A stretch of DNA of 64,000 nucleotides from Paremcibacter congregatus (lineage in GTDB: Bacteria; Pseudomonadota; Alphaproteobacteria; Sphingomonadales; Emcibacteraceae), in assembly GCF_006385135.1 (NCBI RefSeq), contig NZ_CP041025.1, positions 713,501-777,500 on the forward strand, in the 5' to 3' direction. A model generated the notes under the pieces. It saw only the letters and a program-made list of their open reading frames with translations, was not told the origin of the DNA and did not search any database. The position numbers and the translations under genes are program-made. This document shows, in pieces, positions 27,963 to 37,071 of the stretch; within the stretch, counting starts at the first letter, position 1; every line of letters starts with the position of its first letter.

Positions 27963-30107
27963 TCATTCGGCGACATGAGATAATATTTCATCTTCTTCGC
28001 TTCCAGGCAAAGCGTAGCGCGGGCTCAACTGCTGAATAACCTGATTGAATGGGTTCTCCTGGAACAGGCTGTTCATGCGGAACCCCGTGGCTTCCCCATG
28101 GTGCTCCATGCTTTTCAGAACCGCTGTGGCGGCATTGACGGCAGACTGCATGGCGCCTTCAACCCATCCGCCCTGGAAAGAACAATTGTTGTTGGCGACA
28201 AAAACCCGGTTTGAACGCTGATGCCGCTTTTTCCGGGTCGATTGCTCGTTGGCGTAATGATATTGATACACCATCTGGGTCGTATAATAATGTTGTTCAG
28301 GGTAGTCGATTTTGAACGCACCAAACATCATGGGCTCTTTCTGCCAGACAATGGACTGCAGATTGATTTCCTGCTGGTCAGGGGCCAGGGGAATATCATA
28401 ACGCAGTACATCGGCAACGACATTATTCCGTAACGCGGAACCAATTCCCAGTTCATATGCTGTTTTCAGGTTGAAATCCGGATTGGATCCCGGTGTGATG
28501 ACCTGGTCCTTGTGATAATCCAATATGCCCATGACCTTGATGGAATCATCACCCCAATTGTAACTGATCAGGATATTGGATCCGGCCGTATCATCATGTT
28601 TATAGGGGTCAAGGAAATACATCTGCCGTGCCAGCGTATCGGTGAGCACACATTTAACCGGATAATTCTTGCCTTCATACCGGACTTCTCCCCAGCGGTG
28701 TTCCCATCTTGGGTTGGTCCATGGTTTTTGCGGGACAAATCCGAACAGCTTGGAGGAATTCATGATATGAGGAACGCGCATTGATTCTCGCACCATGTTG
28801 TTTTCCTCACCGGAAAATACGGGAACGAGGTTGCCGTCATTATAGGCATCCTGAAATTGATCTGGCACGACTTCTGCGTCGAGGTTCAGACGAATTTGCA
28901 TGCTGCGCAATGTTGTGCCGGCAATGACATAATCATAATGTTTGTAAGTCAGGTCATTGTTTTCGCCCATATAAAATACAACGGGAGTTTGTTTCTGGGC
29001 GTCAAGCCCGATATAGACGACAGTGTTCATCTCGAGAAATTCTTCTGCAGGGATGCCTCTGTCCGGGGTGCCGGTGAAGGTGAGATTGAGAAACTTTCCG
29101 ATAATCTGGTCCATGGGCATGCTGAGGGAAAATTCTTCGTTATACTCCCACACCAACAATCTAAATATTTCAAGGAAACAAACCGGGAAGAGGGGGCCAA
29201 AACCGCCTGTGCCCAGCCCGAGCGTACTAAACATGTTATATTCGGTAGGCCCCCAGTTTTTATCATTGGCTTCCAAATATTCAGTCAGGGCGGAAATAAA
29301 GGGTACGGCTTCATACTTTTTAATGAAGAAACTCCAATACTCATTAATCTGCGTTTGCTCGTATTCTGTTAAGGGGTCGTTTTTGGTCAGAAGGGCCGCG
29401 ATCTCATTTACACCCAAGTTGGTATCAGGCAGCACCAGAGAGCCGATAAAACTTCCAAGATCATCCTGAATTTTGCTCCAGTCCACAGGATGGCGGACAT
29501 CTGGCGCAGGTGTTATGGGCTCGTTGCCGATCCAGCTGTATTTGCCGCCCCGAAAGTAGATTTCTGTGGCAACCACACCGGGGTTGGGGAAAATTTCCTG
29601 AATGGTGTCCGGGCCCCGCGTTTCCAGCTTGGCGAAATAATTCCAGAAAAGCTTGGAATTGTCCGGCACTCGCATGGCGCCCATCTCGTTATAATATTTT
29701 TTATCGCCCGGCCCTGTAAAACTTGGGGAATAGAGCCGTCCTCCGGCGCGGTCCAGCGCTTCATATATATCAATATGGAGATTTGGGTCCATGCCTGCGG
29801 CGGTGTAAGCCCGAGACAGTTCATAGGCGGCCGTGGCGCCGGCGACCCCGGATCCGATAATGGCGACTTTGGGAATTTGCTCTGGATTTCTTGGCTGTAT
29901 CAATGTGGCAAAGGGGCGGTCGTTTCTGACAACCTCTTCAACATATTCATAGATATAGGTGTCAACCATACGCGCGTTGCCACTCATCAATTCTGACAGA
30001 GGTTTGTCAGTGGGAAGCCCGGAGGGGCGTTTCTTTTTATCCTGTGAAGATTGCAGCAGTCCGCGTGTGCCGCCGAATGCTGTGAGAGATGGGAAAATAC
30101 CTGTCAT
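27963..30107 (-). CDS. FAD-dependent amine oxidase (L-amino-acid-oxidase-like)
   Basis: This 714-residue flavin amine oxidase has a dinucleotide-binding motif VAIIGSGVAGATAAYEL at ~81-97, the second FAD contact (YEALDRAGGRLYSP), GAMRVPDNSKLFW near the start of the substrate domain, and the C-terminal FAD/substrate segment GGWVEGAMQSAVNAA. Members oxidatively deaminate amines or amino acids, giving an imine, ammonia and hydrogen peroxide. The ~80-residue N-terminal extension before the Rossmann fold has no obvious signal peptide. AGGAG precedes the ATG by 7 bp. It follows the amidase/MFS genes on the same strand after a 153-bp gap without a clear terminator, so it could belong to the same unit or have its own promoter. 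Confidence 0.92.
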   Translation of the reverse strand: MTGIFPSLTAFGGTRGLLQSSQDKKKRPSGLPTDKPLSELMSGNARMVDTYIYEYVEEVVRNDRPFATLIQPRNPEQIPKVAIIGSGVAGATAAYELSRAYTAAGMDPNLHIDIYEALDRAGGRLYSPSFTGPGDKKYYNEMGAMRVPDNSKLFWNYFAKLETRGPDTIQEIFPNPGVVATEIYFRGGKYSWIGNEPITPAPDVRHPVDWSKIQDDLGSFIGSLVLPDTNLGVNEIAALLTKNDPLTEYEQTQINEYWSFFIKKYEAVPFISALTEYLEANDKNWGPTEYNMFSTLGLGTGGFGPLFPVCFLEIFRLLVWEYNEEFSLSMPMDQIIGKFLNLTFTGTPDRGIPAEEFLEMNTVVYIGLDAQKQTPVVFYMGENNDLTYKHYDYVIAGTTLRSMQIRLNLDAEVVPDQFQDAYNDGNLVPVFSGEENNMVRESMRVPHIMNSSKLFGFVPQKPWTNPRWEHRWGEVRYEGKNYPVKCVLTDTLARQMYFLDPYKHDDTAGSNILISYNWGDDSIKVMGILDYHKDQVITPGSNPDFNLKTAYELGIGSALRNNVVADVLRYDIPLAPDQQEINLQSIVWQKEPMMFGAFKIDYPEQHYYTTQMVYQYHYANEQSTRKKRHQRSNRVFVANNNCSFQGGWVEGAMQSAVNAATAVLKSMEHHGEATGFRMNSLFQENPFNQVIQQLSPRYALPGSEEDEILSHVAE

Positions 30108-30260
30108 GCTTATGCTCCTGTACCAAGTCGATTGTTCGGTTGGTTCGATGAGTTGAATTCAATAGGGGTCATTCTGTAGTTAGAAAAACACCGTTTTATA
30201 CGCAAAGCACGCAACTGAAATTACACAATACTCGGTACTAGAAAGTCTTCACCATGAAAG

Positions 30261-31418
30261 CTATGCCTGATGTAGTTCCTCCTTTCGGATGAACAGTAAA
30301 ACGAGGGCGCAGATATAGGTTAATATGACCGCACCGCCGATAACAGGATACCCTCCATTCGTGAGCATTAGACCCATAGCCGCGGGTCCTAACGCCCCCC
30401 CAAGATTAATGAATGCCGGTGCAGATGCCGCCATGGCGCCGGAGGGATCCAAATGAGCGAGATAACCCAGATAACTTGTCACAATAAACAGGGTGGCGAA
30501 GGGAAACACCGCCGCGGCCAATCTGTAATAATCGGGAGAGATGTTCTGACTGGCGAGAAGAACAGCGACACCAGACAGAGATAAGCCGATAAAGATGGCC
30601 GCCCTTCTGCCAAAGTGCCGGGTTGCCTGATTGGCGGCAAAAGGCCCCAGTATACTGATCAGAAGTCCGATCATGATAAAATCGCCGATTTCATTGACCT
30701 GATAACCTTTGGCAACTCCCATGCGTTCAAGATAGGCCCAGCCGCCCTGACAGCCGATAAACAATATTCCGAGCGCCAGAAGGGGCACGGCCGGAAACCT
30801 TAGCCAGCGCCTTTCAGGAACTTCTTGCGGGGTCTGTGTAGAGAGGTCTTCTTCTTTTTGGTTGGCAAACAGCAAAGACGCCGGCAGCGCGATGAGACTG
30901 GTGATCACGACGATTCCGAAAATACCGGTGCTGCCGAAATCAGACATAAGACCGGGGGCGGCGAGAAATAGGCCAATGCCGAACAGGGCGATGGTCGTCT
31001 GGGACAAAGCGAAGAAGCGATCCGGGGTTTTTGTACGGCTGATGGCCATATTCAGGTTGGCGAGAAGCAGGCCTTCCCCGATCCCCGACATGCCGCGGGC
31101 CAGAAAGAGCAGCAACGTGTTTGAGAGTAAAGCCGAGGCCAGATTGGCGATGAGAACCAGAAGACAGCCATAGAGGGCAATTTGTCGCACGCTCAGTTTT
31201 GTGGATTGGCGTGCAATGACGATGGCGGCGAAGGCGGCCATGAGAAGCTGTAAAGATCCCATATAACCCGCGATAGCGGGGTCCAGATTCAGGTGGTCTG
31301 CCAGTGCGCCGATCCAGAGCGGCATGGCGTAAAGGCCACTATAAGCCACACAGGATCCCGTGATCAATGCGATCAGTAAAGGCAGAGATGAGGGGCGGTT
31401 TTCAGGTGGAGAAATCAT
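30261..31418 (-). CDS. MFS transporter, 12 membrane helices
   Basis: This 385-residue major-facilitator protein has about twelve hydrophobic segments, starting with LPLLIALITGSCVAYSGLYA. The helix 2-3 loop (ARQSTKLSVRQIALYG) lies where the MFS motif A usually sits, in degenerate form. It overlaps the amidase stop by 4 bp (ATGA), so it is translationally coupled to the amidase and probably carries the amidase substrate or product across the inner membrane. Subfamily cannot be fixed by eye. Confidence 0.9.
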   Translation of the reverse strand: MISPPENRPSSLPLLIALITGSCVAYSGLYAMPLWIGALADHLNLDPAIAGYMGSLQLLMAAFAAIVIARQSTKLSVRQIALYGCLLVLIANLASALLSNTLLLFLARGMSGIGEGLLLANLNMAISRTKTPDRFFALSQTTIALFGIGLFLAAPGLMSDFGSTGIFGIVVITSLIALPASLLFANQKEEDLSTQTPQEVPERRWLRFPAVPLLALGILFIGCQGGWAYLERMGVAKGYQVNEIGDFIMIGLLISILGPFAANQATRHFGRRAAIFIGLSLSGVAVLLASQNISPDYYRLAAAVFPFATLFIVTSYLGYLAHLDPSGAMAASAPAFINLGGALGPAAMGLMLTNGGYPVIGGAVILTYICALVLLFIRKEELHQA

Positions 31419-32845
31419 AACAAATCCTTCCTGATGGTAGGTGGGGTGGGGAGAGGCCCAATTTCGGTGAAGAAAACCTCGGCAATGCGCATGAGGTGAC
31501 GGTCACTATCCTCAGGGCCATCAAATTCCAGCCCGAGGGGCAAGCCGGTCGGGGTCATCGCCATAGGCACAGAAATACCGGGCAAGCCCGCATTGCTGGA
31601 AGGGTCCGTATTATGAATATAACTTGGAAAGGTGGGGGATTTCAGTCCATTGATCTGGACCTCATCATCCTCACCAATTGGTCGGGCAGGCAGTTTTGTC
31701 GTGGGAAAAACCATAGCGTCAAGCTGATGTTCCTTAAAATAACGCCGATAGGCGTCTTGCAAGGCGGGGCGGTCATGGGTCAACAGAGCGTGATAGTCTT
31801 CCGATGTGCAGGGCGGCGCGGCCGTGATATTCTGATACAGCCCCTGAACATCCGGGCTGGCGATGGCCTCGACCATCTGGTCAAAGGAGATCCCTGTATT
31901 TTCGAGATAATCTGTCATATCCTGCACCGCTTCTGTCAGGCAGATGGGCAGGCTGACGGCGTCATTGAGGCCGGCCAGGTTCGGGATATCGACTTCCACG
32001 AGCTCCGCGCCCAGAGCCCTGAGGGTATCCAGGGCATGTTCCGCCGCGGTCTGAACAGCCAAATCAAGGTCCTGGAAGAAATAGCGCCGCGATATGCCGA
32101 GCCGGATCCCGGTGAGGCTTTTCAGGGGCGTTTCCTCGGCAGGCAGCAGATCGGGTCTCACTATTCCGTCGATCAATAGAATATCTTCGACCGTGCGCGC
32201 CATGGTGCCGAGCGTGTCTCTGGTGTGAGAGACCGGAATAACGCCCTCTGCACCGTAGCGTCCCATCGTAGGACGGTAGCCAACGATGCCGCAGAGCGCC
32301 GGGGGAATACGGGTGGAGCCTCCGGTATCGGTGCCCAGGGCAAAAGGCGCCATATGAGCGGCGACGGCTGCGGCGCTGCCGCCGCTGCTGCCGCCGGCGA
32401 TCATGTCAGAATTATAAGGGTTACGCACGGGGCTGAAAGCGGCATTGTTGGAGGTGATGCCGAAGGCGAGCTCATGCATGTTGGCCTTGCCCAGCACCAG
32501 TGCGCCTTCACCAAGAAGTTTTTGCAGCAGAGGCGCATTCCGGTCTGGCCGGTGATGTTTCAGTCCAGGGCTGCCGCCCGTGGTGGGGAAATCACTGGTT
32601 TCTATATTATCCTTGACCACCATAGGGAGGCCGAAGAGCCGGCCGCATTTTTCGCCAGCCGCGCGGCGCAGATCCAGGTCATGGGCCGCATCGCGCAGAT
32701 GAGTTTCATCCAGACAAATGAAGGCGTTAAGATCTTTGTGGGCCTTTATTTGTTTAAGTAAGGCGTCGATATAAAATGAAACAGTTATCTTGCCCCGTTG
32801 CATGGCGCTGATGGCTTCGGCGGCGGTTAAATCGAGAACGGTCAT
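31415..32845 (-). CDS. Amidase-signature-family amidase
   Basis: This 476-residue enzyme has the Ser-cisSer-Lys triad of the amidase signature family: Lys78 in VVKDN, cis-Ser153 in GGSSGGS and nucleophile Ser177 in GTDTGGSTRIP. It hydrolyses a carboxamide to acid plus ammonia or amine. There is no signal peptide, so it is cytoplasmic. GatA is a relative, but there are no gatB/gatC genes here and the context is catabolic: TBDR upstream and MFS carrier coupled downstream. The substrate is probably an amide taken up by that TBDR. Confidence 0.93.
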   Translation of the reverse strand: MTVLDLTAAEAISAMQRGKITVSFYIDALLKQIKAHKDLNAFICLDETHLRDAAHDLDLRRAAGEKCGRLFGLPMVVKDNIETSDFPTTGGSPGLKHHRPDRNAPLLQKLLGEGALVLGKANMHELAFGITSNNAAFSPVRNPYNSDMIAGGSSGGSAAAVAAHMAPFALGTDTGGSTRIPPALCGIVGYRPTMGRYGAEGVIPVSHTRDTLGTMARTVEDILLIDGIVRPDLLPAEETPLKSLTGIRLGISRRYFFQDLDLAVQTAAEHALDTLRALGAELVEVDIPNLAGLNDAVSLPICLTEAVQDMTDYLENTGISFDQMVEAIASPDVQGLYQNITAAPPCTSEDYHALLTHDRPALQDAYRRYFKEHQLDAMVFPTTKLPARPIGEDDEVQINGLKSPTFPSYIHNTDPSSNAGLPGISVPMAMTPTGLPLGLEFDGPEDSDRHLMRIAEVFFTEIGPLPTPPTIRKDLL

Positions 32846-32874
32846 GTGGAACCCTTTTTAATTGACGGAAGGAG

Positions 32875-32906
32875 GGCGCGCCGGCGAGAACTGCCGCCGG
32901 CGCGCC
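32875..32906 (-). other. Intercistronic GC-rich hairpin between TBDR and amidase genes
   Basis: GGCGCGCCGGCG / CGCCGGCGCGCC is a perfect 12-bp stem (32875-32886 and 32895-32906), 11 bp after the TBDR stop and without a following U-tract. It is likely to be an mRNA-stabilising or attenuating element rather than a full terminator. Confidence 0.75.
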
Positions 32907-32917
32907 TTGCAAGTCTA

Positions 32918-35170
32918 TTAGTTGAAACGCCAGGTGACCGCCGCACCATACATGCGCGGATCACCGAATGCCGCGATATCACCGGGGCCAACGATATAAA
33001 TATGAGAGACATACTTCTCGTCAAAAATATTCTTGCCCCAGAGGGAGAACTCCCACTGGCTTTCTGGGCTGGTCCAGGAGACTGAAGCATCCGACAGGCC
33101 GAAGGCCGGTTGCAGGGTCGCGTCGGATACCACATCCCCTCTCTGGTCGCCGGTGTAACGGTAGTCAATATGATAGGCCAGTTCGCCGCCCCACGGTGCC
33201 GGGTGACTGTAATCCAGATTGATGCTGAATTTATGGGAGGGGGCTCTGGTCAGGGGTTTGGTGCGAATGTCTGCGGTGGCCGGGGGGATAGAATAATATG
33301 GGCTGAAGTCAAAATCGGCTTCGGTATGCATATAGGAGTAAATCCCTGAAATATAGAGGTTCTCGGCAGGAACCCAGGTGGCTTCCGCCTCAAGACCGTA
33401 AATTTTCGCGCTGGCGGCATTGCGGGTCCGGAAGACCCCGAACGGGGTGATTTGGCCGTCAAGCAGGGTGCCAAAGCGCTGGAACTGAAGGTTTTGATAA
33501 TCCGTATAAAAAGCCGCGAGATTGAGACGCAGGGTACCGTCGACCAGATCTGCTTTGGTGCCGATTTCATAGTTCCAGGCGGTTTCCGGTGCGAGCGGTG
33601 TTGTTGCCGCCGCCGCGCTTTCCGGGGCTGCACCAAATCCGCCGGATTTGAAGCCTTTCGAAACGCTGGCGTAAATCAGGGTATTCTCATTGGCCTGATA
33701 GTCGAGGGACGCTTTCGGTGACAGGTCTGACCAGGATTCACTGGCGGGAACGCCCCCGGTCCCCTTGATGATATCTGTGCCAAAATCGGAAGAGATGATA
33801 AAGCCAGGCGCGACACCGAACGTTGAGGTCCAGGTATCAATATTCTTCTTTTCATAGGAATAACGCAGTCCCAGTCCCAGGGTCAATTTCTCTGTGAAGG
33901 CGTATTTTGCATGGGCGAAAGCGGCAAAACTGTCCGTGGTGTTATCCTGACGATAGGCGCCGACAAGGTCCGTGGGGTCTGTCGCCCCCAAGGTCGGAAT
34001 ACGGTCATCCGCCCCGTTCACCAGACGGAAGGTTTCCATGCGGTCGGTGTTCTCATTGAGGTAAAATAGCCCCAGAACATAATCCGCCTTGTCGCTCAAG
34101 GTGCCGGAGAAGCGGAATTCCTGTGAATATTGTTTTGTCTTGTCGTCAATCTCATCGACAATATTGGGAAAGGCCCCGACGGAATCCATTTCCCAGTCAT
34201 TGGTGCTGTCCCGGTAGGCGCTGATGGAGGTCAGGCTGCCGACGTCACCAAAGTCATGCACCACGCGGAGGCTGACCCCTGTCGCATTCTTGCGGGCGTA
34301 ACCGTCCTGAGGGTTGGTGGAATGTTTATAATCACCACCCAACCCTTTATGATATTCGACGATTGTGCTGCCGGGATTGTTGCGTACGGGAATGCGGGCC
34401 ATATCGGCCTGATCCATGTTCATGGCGTCGGCGCTGATCAGAACTTCCGTGGCGTCTCCCGTCCACAGCAATTGACCGCGCACACTCTGGACGTTCTCAT
34501 CTTTAAGCTTGTTGCCGGTAAAAATATTCTGCACCCAGCCATCCCGTTCACGGGAGGAAAAGGACACTTTGGCGTTGAGGTTGTCACTGAGGGGGCCGGT
34601 CACCATGCCGGCAAAATCCTTGCGGTTATAATTGCCAACGGAGGCTTTGATCTTGGCCTGAAAGGTGTCGCTGGGTTTGCTGGAAACCACATTAATGGCG
34701 CCGCCGATGGCGTTCTTGCCGTAGAGCGTGCCTTGGGGACCGCGCAGAACTTCTATGCGTTCCACATCAAACATCTCGAACGCCATATTGGATATGCGGC
34801 CAAGATATACATCATCGAGAAAAACCGCGACGGAGTTTTCAGTACCGGCGCCATCGTCATTGGATGAAATGCCGCGCAGGCTGACCACAGATTGCCCGGG
34901 GGCAAAGGGAGAGAACGTCATCCCGGGAATGCGGGTGGCGATATCGTCGGGGGTATGGATGTCGGCTTTTTCAATGGCATTGGCGCTCAGGGCGGTCACG
35001 GCAACAGGCACCTGCTGCAGGTTTTCCGAGCGCCGTTGGGCTGTGACGGTAATTTCTTCCAGCATAGCTGTCGTGTCGGCTTCTGCGGCCATGGCGGCCA
35101 TGGGGTCAAGGCTCAGCAGCGCGATTAGCCCAAGAGCGGTTGAGCTGCGGCGGGGGGATGGATTTCTCAT
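32918..35170 (-). CDS. TonB-dependent receptor of the amidase operon
   Basis: This 750-residue receptor has a signal peptide ending near DPMAAMAAEA and a TonB box region LEEITVTAQRRSENLQQVP. The plug carries VSLRGISSNDD, VFLDDVYLG and VLRGPQGTLYGKNAIGGAIN, and the beta-barrel ends VTWRFN with a C-terminal aromatic-rich strand. There is no STN domain. It heads a unit with amidase and MFS genes. It should import an amide-containing compound or a conjugate across the outer membrane; the substrate is not deducible by eye. Confidence 0.95.
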   Translation of the reverse strand: MRNPSPRRSSTALGLIALLSLDPMAAMAAEADTTAMLEEITVTAQRRSENLQQVPVAVTALSANAIEKADIHTPDDIATRIPGMTFSPFAPGQSVVSLRGISSNDDGAGTENSVAVFLDDVYLGRISNMAFEMFDVERIEVLRGPQGTLYGKNAIGGAINVVSSKPSDTFQAKIKASVGNYNRKDFAGMVTGPLSDNLNAKVSFSSRERDGWVQNIFTGNKLKDENVQSVRGQLLWTGDATEVLISADAMNMDQADMARIPVRNNPGSTIVEYHKGLGGDYKHSTNPQDGYARKNATGVSLRVVHDFGDVGSLTSISAYRDSTNDWEMDSVGAFPNIVDEIDDKTKQYSQEFRFSGTLSDKADYVLGLFYLNENTDRMETFRLVNGADDRIPTLGATDPTDLVGAYRQDNTTDSFAAFAHAKYAFTEKLTLGLGLRYSYEKKNIDTWTSTFGVAPGFIISSDFGTDIIKGTGGVPASESWSDLSPKASLDYQANENTLIYASVSKGFKSGGFGAAPESAAAATTPLAPETAWNYEIGTKADLVDGTLRLNLAAFYTDYQNLQFQRFGTLLDGQITPFGVFRTRNAASAKIYGLEAEATWVPAENLYISGIYSYMHTEADFDFSPYYSIPPATADIRTKPLTRAPSHKFSINLDYSHPAPWGGELAYHIDYRYTGDQRGDVVSDATLQPAFGLSDASVSWTSPESQWEFSLWGKNIFDEKYVSHIYIVGPGDIAAFGDPRMYGAAVTWRFN

Positions 35171-35400
35171 GTATATAACTCCCTGTTTCTTAAAAAGTGA
35201 TTGCGATCGTTCGCAGTGGAACGAGACTATATTTTGCTAAACGGCGGTCTTTGCGACTCATCTGTTTAAATAATAATATTATATTTATTAATAGTTGAAA
35301 AGGAAAATATTAAATATGAAATATAGAAGGCGCGCAAAATCGCCCTGACCAGCCTCAGACAAGGGGGTGTTGCCTCTGTTTGCAGCCGTGACGGGACTGG

Positions 35401-36474
35401 TCAGTAAGGGGAAATATTCTCAAAACGCGCCAGAATCTGGAAATCATATCCCTTGGCTTCGGCGAGATAAACATTCTTGGATACATGAAAGGCATGCATT
35501 TCCATGTCACCGCGGGCGCTCTGATAACGCAGGCCTTCCGATGCATTTACCAAAGCCTGCATCTCCAGGCTTTTTGCCTGACCGACCAGTTTTTGCAGGA
35601 ATATCATACCTTCGTAACAGGACTGACTCAGGGCGTTCAATTCAGGAGCATTTTTTCCAAATTTGGCTTTATACGCCTGAATGAAATGTTGATTTTGGGG
35701 GTCATCCAGATCAGGAAAATAACTGGAGGCAGATAACAATCCCCGACAGGCCGCCGCCCCGCTGGCGAGGAGGGTGTTTTCTTCCACAAGGGTCCCAAAG
35801 CGGTGAATTTCTTTGGATAATCCCTTCTTGTGGAAAATGCGATTGAACGCCACCGATGCGGATCCGACAAGAGAGATCAGAACGCAATCAGGATTAAGTT
35901 CAGCGATTTCAGAGACATAAGCATTGAGGTCCTGCTTGTTTTCATTAACGTAACGTTCTCCGAGGACGCAACCGCCTGTTTCGGTAATGTAGGATCGGGC
36001 CGCCTCATGCAGCTTATGCGGCCAGCAGTAATCATTGCCAATTAGGTACCATCGGGAGATATCGCGGTGCTCCTGCAGCCAGGGGATAACCGGTTTCAGT
36101 TGCTGGGCAGGGGTTTCCCCGAGCAGGAATACGCCTTTTGCGGTTTCGCCGCCTTCGTAGGTTGGGGTATAGATGTAGGGGATACGGCCATCGATGACAT
36201 CAATTATGGCCCGCCGGACATCGCTATCATGCATGCCAACAAGAGCCGTAAATATATTGTTTTCCATCAGGGTGCGGATGTTATTCGCCACATCCAATGG
36301 CTTCTGACCGCCATCAATGAAAACCAGATCAATTTTATGGCCGAGAATACCGCCTTTTGCGTTTATCTCTTCAGCCGCCAGTCGAAAGCAGTTGCAGCAG
36401 GATGGACCATACAGCCCGGCCTGACCGCTGAGAGGCACGACCGCTCCCACTTTTATGACGTCCGGTAATGACAT
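35401..36474 (-). CDS. AmiC-like cytosolic periplasmic-binding-fold protein (amide or branched-chain-amino-acid-type ligand)
   Basis: This 357-residue type I periplasmic-binding-fold protein of the Leu/Ile/Val-AmiC-urea group begins straight with the first domain strand: VIKVGAVVPLSGQAGLYGPS, then AAEEINAKGGILGHKIDLVF. It has no signal peptide from either possible start. I prefer the ATG at 36474, with AAGGGA 8 bp upstream, over an ATG at 36495. AmiC of Pseudomonas is a cytosolic amide sensor that controls an amidase operon, so this protein may sense the amide used by the downstream amidase. No AmiR-like antiterminator and no ABC permease genes are nearby. Confidence 0.85.
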   Translation of the reverse strand: MSLPDVIKVGAVVPLSGQAGLYGPSCCNCFRLAAEEINAKGGILGHKIDLVFIDGGQKPLDVANNIRTLMENNIFTALVGMHDSDVRRAIIDVIDGRIPYIYTPTYEGGETAKGVFLLGETPAQQLKPVIPWLQEHRDISRWYLIGNDYCWPHKLHEAARSYITETGGCVLGERYVNENKQDLNAYVSEIAELNPDCVLISLVGSASVAFNRIFHKKGLSKEIHRFGTLVEENTLLASGAAACRGLLSASSYFPDLDDPQNQHFIQAYKAKFGKNAPELNALSQSCYEGMIFLQKLVGQAKSLEMQALVNASEGLRYQSARGDMEMHAFHVSKNVYLAEAKGYDFQILARFENISPY

Positions 36475-36561
36475 ATCTGTATCCCTTAACTTCATTTGGC
36501 GGTTTATATCAGTTGACCTTATCGTTTTACGCTATACTCTGGACAAATATTACCTTCCGAC

Positions 36562-36584
36562 TTACAATGATACAATAATTGTAA
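36562..36584. promoter_or_regulatory. Candidate MarR operator in the divergent promoter
   Basis: TTACAAT-N9-ATTGTAA (36562-36568 and 36578-36584) contains the inner palindrome ACAATAATTGT. It lies between the AmiC-like and MarR genes, 40 bp before the MarR start, which is a typical place for autoregulation. Confidence 0.5.
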
Positions 36585-36624
36585 ATTGTTTCCAAATTAA
36601 ATAAATTTCGACCTCCTAGATTTC

Positions 36625-37044
36625 ATGACTCGAGTAAAAAAACAAAATCATATCGCGACCCTATTGGCAAAGGCGCACCGTCGCATGGTGGCAGGTCTGA
36701 CAGTGGCCTTGAAACCTGTAGGGATCAGCATTGACATGTGGACCTTGCTTGGCATCCTGAAAGAGGAACCAGGCCAGTCCATGACCTCACTGGCGGATAG
36801 TTTGTCCCTGAATTTACCGACGGTCACAAAATTAATGGACAGGATGGTCAGTGACAATCTCGCTTATCGCAAACCACATCATTCAGACCGGCGTCGCGTG
36901 TTGATTTTTCCGACCGAGCGGGGGCTCAATCTGTTTCATGAAGCCGATCAGATTGCGGCTAGACTGGAACAGGCGCTGGAAAAGAATATCGGTGATTTGA
37001 GCCCCATAAAAGAAGGTCTTGAAAACTTGTCAAGTGACGGATGA
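36625..37044 (+). CDS. MarR-family transcriptional regulator
   Basis: This 139-residue winged-helix protein has recognition-helix region SMTSLADSLSLNLPTVTKL and the wing YRKPHHSDRRRVLIFPTERG, both typical of MarR. It should bind DNA as a dimer and be released by a small-molecule ligand. It is divergent from the AmiC-like gene, and an inverted repeat in the 150-bp gap is a likely operator. It probably controls the amide block. No good ribosome-binding site precedes the ATG, so a leaderless or weakly translated mRNA is possible. Confidence 0.9.
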   Translation: MTRVKKQNHIATLLAKAHRRMVAGLTVALKPVGISIDMWTLLGILKEEPGQSMTSLADSLSLNLPTVTKLMDRMVSDNLAYRKPHHSDRRRVLIFPTERGLNLFHEADQIAARLEQALEKNIGDLSPIKEGLENLSSDG

Positions 37045-37071
37045 TGTCTACCGGGGCTGTTAAACGGTGGA

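Noticed and set aside
34130-34867. 245-codon plus-strand ORF
   Set aside because: It is antisense to the plug and barrel of the amidase-operon TBDR and has no recognisable domain.
35345-35404. CTGACCAG / CTGGTCAG inverted repeat after the AmiC-like gene
   Set aside because: The arms are 8 bp but separated by 44 nt and lack a T-run, so neither terminator nor operator is convincing.
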